NCBI RefSeq assembly: GCF_014202975.1
Contig: NZ_JACHHZ010000006.1
Coordinates: forward strand, 310,001-374,000
DNA from: Povalibacter uvarum
Lineage (GTDB): Bacteria > Pseudomonadota > Gammaproteobacteria > Steroidobacterales > Steroidobacteraceae
DNA length: 64,000 bases
Direction of reading: 5' to 3'
Part shown: positions 60,492 through 64,000 of the stretch, piece after piece
Numbering within the stretch: position 1 is the stretch's first letter
Layout: each line of letters begins with the position of its first letter
Notes under the pieces: generated by a model
What the model saw: only the letters and a program-made list of their open reading frames with translations
Told to the model about the DNA's origin: nothing
The model's database searches: none
Position numbers and translations under genes: made by a program

Positions 60492-61010
60492 ATGCCCCGC
60501 ACGATCCTGTCGATCGCCCTGCTGACGATGACTTCCGCAGCCCTCGCTGCCGACAGCACCTGGCCGAAGCGTATCCCGGCACCGCACGGCGAAGTCATCC
60601 TGCCGACTGAACGCGACGAGAAATCATACGAGCAGTACCGCTACGCCACGATCCGTCGTGTCGACGACACGTTGTATCTGTCGGGACTGATCATCGGTCG
60701 TGCCCCCGATGAAGGCACGGATGTCGCCGCATTCAAGGTGCAGGCTCGCCGCGGACTGGAACGATTGCGCTCACGACTCGAAGCCGCCGGCGCGGGCTTC
60801 AAGGATGTCGTGATGATCAACAGCTTTCACGTGTGGCAGGGACCGAACTTCTCCGGCACCCGCGACGAGCAGTTCAATGCATTCGAAGAAGTGATCGGCG
60901 AATTCATGAAGCCGCCGTATCCGGCATGGACGGCCGTCGGCACGACGGGACTGTTGTCGGATGGCGGGATCGTCGAGGTGCAGCTGATTGCGAGGGTGCC
61001 TGGGAAGTAA
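60492..61010 (+). CDS. Exported RidA/YjgF-family protein
   Basis: A 172-residue protein with a signal peptide (MPRTILSIALLTMTSAALAA) ahead of a RidA-like domain. Residues from about 50 read YATIRRVDDTLYLSGLIIGR, LERLRSRLEAAGAGFKDVVM INSFHVW and YPAWTAVGTTGLLSDGGIVE VQLIARV, the strand-helix pattern of the trimeric YjgF fold. Classical RidA deaminates reactive enamines in the cytosol and uses an Arg in 'P.RxxV'; here that segment is PAWTAVGTTGL with no Arg, so imine deamination is doubtful. The periplasmic location is also atypical. The role is unknown. It is convergent with the SDR gene, 4 bases between the stops. Confidence 0.87.
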   Translation: MPRTILSIALLTMTSAALAADSTWPKRIPAPHGEVILPTERDEKSYEQYRYATIRRVDDTLYLSGLIIGRAPDEGTDVAAFKVQARRGLERLRSRLEAAGAGFKDVVMINSFHVWQGPNFSGTRDEQFNAFEEVIGEFMKPPYPAWTAVGTTGLLSDGGIVEVQLIARVPGK

Positions 61011-61014
61011 CGTC

Positions 61015-61923
61015 TCAGCGCAAAGCGCTGAGTCCGCCATCCACCACGATCACCTGCCCCGTGATGTAGCTCGCCTCGTTCGACAGCAGGAACACCGTCG
61101 AATAGGCGACTTCCCATCCCGTGCCCTGGCGACCCAGCGGAACGGGCGTGGTTGCCCGCGACGGACGGCCGCGACTCGCAACGCGACCCAATGGCGTGTC
61201 CATGAGACCTGGCGCGACGATGTTGGCGCGGATGCCGCGACGCGAGCCTTCGAACGCAACGTGGCGGCACAATCCTTCCATGCCGGCTTTGGATGCATCG
61301 TAGGCAGGCACGTTCGTGCCGGGTCGCAGACTGGCCGTCGAGCTGATGAAGACGAGCGAAGCACCGGCGTTGAGATGCGGCATCGCTGCACGTGCAATCA
61401 GGAAATGCGAACGGAGATTGACCGCGAACACCTGGTCCCAATGCTGCGGACTCGTACCGGCAAGGCCGCGACCGAGACCGAACCCGACGTTGAGAACCAC
61501 TCCATCGAGGCCACCCAGCTCGCGCACAGCATCCGAGACGAGCTTCTCGCAGTCTTCTTCCTTGCTCGCGTCCGCTACGATCACGTTCGCGCGACCGCCC
61601 TGCGCTTCGATCTGATCGCGCGTGAGCGACGCAGCCTGCGCGTCCCGATCGACGCAACTCACCGTCGCTCCCTCGCGGGCACTCAGTAACGCAATCGCGC
61701 GACCGTTGCCGACCGGCGGATCCGGATCGTCGCAAGGTTGCGAGCCGGCGCCGACGACCAGGATGCGGCGGTCGGCGAGGCGACGTCGCGCGGGGGCGAG
61801 CCCCCTGGCTTCATCAGGAGTCCAGATGGTGGCGGGGTCGCGCGGTTTGGTGGGGTCGGACATGGGATGACCGGTGACGGGGTGGAACGGTTCGATTGTG
61901 ATGGCATCACTCGTTCCGCTCAT
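61015..61923 (-). CDS. SDR-family oxidoreductase with insertion in the cofactor loop
   Basis: A 302-residue short-chain dehydrogenase. The active site is complete: NVGF in place of NNAG, Ser in LVFISSTASLRPG, and YDASK (Y-x-x-x-K). It ends ASYITGQVIVVDGGLSALR, the usual SDR C-terminus. The glycine-rich cofactor loop is unusual: VVGAGSQPCDDPDPPVGNGR instead of TGAGSGIGR, an insertion of about 9 residues. An N-terminal extension of about 50 residues precedes the Rossmann strand; ATG 61863 is an alternative start shortening it by 20. The substrate is unknown. The GNAT gene lies directly upstream, 6 bases away on the same strand. Confidence 0.88.
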   Translation of the reverse strand: MSGTSDAITIEPFHPVTGHPMSDPTKPRDPATIWTPDEARGLAPARRRLADRRILVVGAGSQPCDDPDPPVGNGRAIALLSAREGATVSCVDRDAQAASLTRDQIEAQGGRANVIVADASKEEDCEKLVSDAVRELGGLDGVVLNVGFGLGRGLAGTSPQHWDQVFAVNLRSHFLIARAAMPHLNAGASLVFISSTASLRPGTNVPAYDASKAGMEGLCRHVAFEGSRRGIRANIVAPGLMDTPLGRVASRGRPSRATTPVPLGRQGTGWEVAYSTVFLLSNEASYITGQVIVVDGGLSALR

Positions 61924-61929
61924 CCCCCA

Positions 61930-62610
61930 TCACGCTTCTTTTCGCTTCAATGCCCAGAGCGCAATGTCGCCCCGGTCCACGAATCCCAGCCTTCGATAGA
62001 GCGCCTTCGCTCGTTCGTTGTCCCGGTTCACGTGGAGGAACGGAATGCGGCCTTCGCGCAAGCAGGTGTTGCACAGCTCCGCAACCAGATGCGCCGCGAA
62101 TCCGCGACTCGTGAAATCGGGGTGTGTGCACACCGCGCTGATCTCCTGGTAGCCATCGGGACACATCCTTTCCCCGGCCATCGCGGCCAGCGTTTCGCCG
62201 CAGTAGATCCCGATGTAAGCCCCCATCTCGACCGTGCGCGCCCGGAAATAGCCGGGAAAGACGAGTGCCGTCAGCGCGAGCATTGCGTCGCTGTCCGCTG
62301 CCGTGAGCGGGCGGAATTGCGGGCCGGGACGATCTTCGACAGGGGTGCGACAGATCATCTGCGCGATGTGGAATTGCTGGGTTTCCCAGCCCCTGGCCAG
62401 CGGCGGAGCAATCCCCAGCAGATAGACGGATTCCCCCGGCGCGACGATCCGGCGCAGGTCTTCATCGGCCTGTTCGTCCGCCGATCCGACCGCCGCGAAG
62501 GGCGCGATTTCAGCGGGATATCGGGCCGCCTTGCCCTGAACGATCGCGAGTTTCCCATGGCGCGATACCAGCGACTGCCAGATCGGATTGTCGAGCGGAT
62601 GCGTCTTCAT
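61930..62610 (-). CDS. GNAT-family N-acetyltransferase (FR47-like)
   Basis: A 226-residue protein from the ATG at 62610. The N-terminal half (about 1-95) is a poorly conserved domain with KLAIVQGKAARYPAEIAPFA. The C-terminal half is a FR47-type acetyltransferase: AYIGIYCGETLAAMAGERMC, ISAVCTHPDFTSRGFAAHLV (motif A with acetyl-CoA loop S-R-G-F-A) and PFLHVNRDNERAKALYRRLG FVDRGDIALW. The longer frame to 62706 lacks any domain evidence. It is likely co-transcribed with the SDR gene 6 bases downstream, suggesting acetylation linked to the SDR product, though the substrate is unknown. It is divergent from the LacI-family gene. Confidence 0.87.
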   Translation of the reverse strand: MKTHPLDNPIWQSLVSRHGKLAIVQGKAARYPAEIAPFAAVGSADEQADEDLRRIVAPGESVYLLGIAPPLARGWETQQFHIAQMICRTPVEDRPGPQFRPLTAADSDAMLALTALVFPGYFRARTVEMGAYIGIYCGETLAAMAGERMCPDGYQEISAVCTHPDFTSRGFAAHLVAELCNTCLREGRIPFLHVNRDNERAKALYRRLGFVDRGDIALWALKRKEA

Positions 62611-62701
62611 CTCGGCCCAGATTAGTCGCCGCACTGATTTATGCAACGTGCCCGGCCGCGAACCCGCGCCCTGCGGTAGGATGGCGGGCAGCCGCCGTTG
62701 A

Positions 62702-63766
<1,065 letters not shown>

Positions 63767-63787
63767 GACGGGAGCTTTGACTGCTTC

Positions 63788-63880
63788 CGTCACACCCGCG
63801 AACGCGGTGGCCAACGGAAATCCCCAAGGGGAGTGTCCATCCCAGTGGCAAGATGGATTCCCGCTTTCGCGGGAATGACG
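63788..63880. repeat. REP-like palindrome cluster, copy 5
   Basis: A degenerate unit (TCACACCCGCGAACGCGGTGG) and a perfect one (GATTCCCGCTTTCGCGGGAATGA) flank a small CCCCAAGGGG palindrome between the LacI-family gene and the gene starting at 63914. Confidence 0.8.
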
Positions 63881-63913
63881 GATAAGTCCCATGCGAACAA
63901 GAGGGCTGACCGA

Positions 63914-64000
63914 ATGAACCTGCACCGCTGTCTGCTGGCCTGCATGTCGATTCTCCTCGCGTGCGCATCAGTTCGCTCGCAAGCACAGGCTCCTTCGGCG
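63914..64000 (+). CDS. Exported protein, N-terminal fragment (cut by window edge)
   Basis: The first 29 codons from an ATG with GAGGG about 9 bases upstream read MNLHRCLLACMSILLACASV and then RSQAQAPSA. This is a good signal peptide with probable cleavage near RSQA or SQAQA. The cysteine in LLAC could instead be a lipidation site (LLAC-AS). The mature protein lies outside the window. Its position after a LacI-family regulator suggests an exported carbohydrate-active enzyme or binding protein, but nothing visible confirms that. Confidence 0.6.
   Translation, partial: MNLHRCLLACMSILLACASVRSQAQAPSA

Overview
The window is a stretch of GC-rich, gene-dense chromosome from a Gram-negative bacterium. 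It carries four complete TonB-dependent outer-membrane receptors, a TorF-type porin, an RTX protein with its type I exporter, several periplasmic PQQ enzymes, and many signal peptides and lipoboxes. The gene set and the GC-rich extragenic palindromes fit a free-living, polymer- and plant-compound-using gammaproteobacterium, for example near Steroidobacteraceae/Xanthomonadales. That placement is inference. I saw no rRNA, tRNA, IS element, prophage or CRISPR array, and both window ends cut through genes for exported proteins.

Layout. 0-5.6 kb: MsrA, a TPR protein, an AraC regulator, a small conserved protein and a patatin/outer-membrane-barrel phospholipase. 5.7-9.9 kb: a periplasmic PQQ dehydrogenase followed by a TonB receptor that may serve it. 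9.9-14.3 kb: glutathione-dependent formaldehyde dehydrogenase, an S9 peptidase and an orphan secreted protein. 14.4-18.3 kb: a minus-strand run of membrane glutaredoxin, LysE exporter, a fusion of a metzincin-like HExxHxxNxxH domain with an OmpA domain, a small membrane protein and a GlsB/YeaQ-like protein. 18.4-21.8 kb: TorF porin, then an overlapping ECF sigma / anti-sigma / subtilase cassette. 22.8-28.9 kb: type I secretion ATPase, adaptor and a 970-residue RTX substrate. 30.6-36.7 kb: a FecI/FecR pair facing a lipoprotein trehalase and an STN-domain TonB receptor, which looks like a cell-surface-signalling trehalose system. 36.9-48.9 kb: mixed genes (DUF72, a 5'-truncated DUF2490, exonuclease III, a sorbosone-dehydrogenase-like enzyme, a large TonB receptor, an MFS exporter, TrxC, a DUF3089 hydrolase, a class C beta-lactamase-like lipoprotein, a GNAT enzyme).

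48.98-58.4 kb is a catabolic island. A FadR-type regulator lies downstream of two matching palindromes and starts a tightly overlapping operon: regulator, FAD-linked 2-hydroxyacid oxidase, TonB receptor, MFS permease and tannase/feruloyl-esterase-like hydrolase. It is followed by a convergent amidohydrolase and a divergent hotdog thioesterase. This reads as uptake, ester cleavage and side-chain oxidation of an aromatic or hydroxyacid ester. 58.4-64 kb holds a Kelch lipoprotein, an Spy-like protein, an exported RidA-like protein, a variant SDR, a GNAT enzyme and a LacI regulator.

The most interesting points are: (i) the anti-sigma factor's periplasmic tail resembles the propeptide of the subtilase encoded next to it, suggesting protease sensing by propeptide mimicry; (ii) the metzincin-OmpA fusion; (iii) the paired palindromic operators of the tannase operon; (iv) the trehalase/STN-receptor/FecIR cluster; and (v) several families of intergenic palindromes, one copy of which encodes the C-terminus of a protein.
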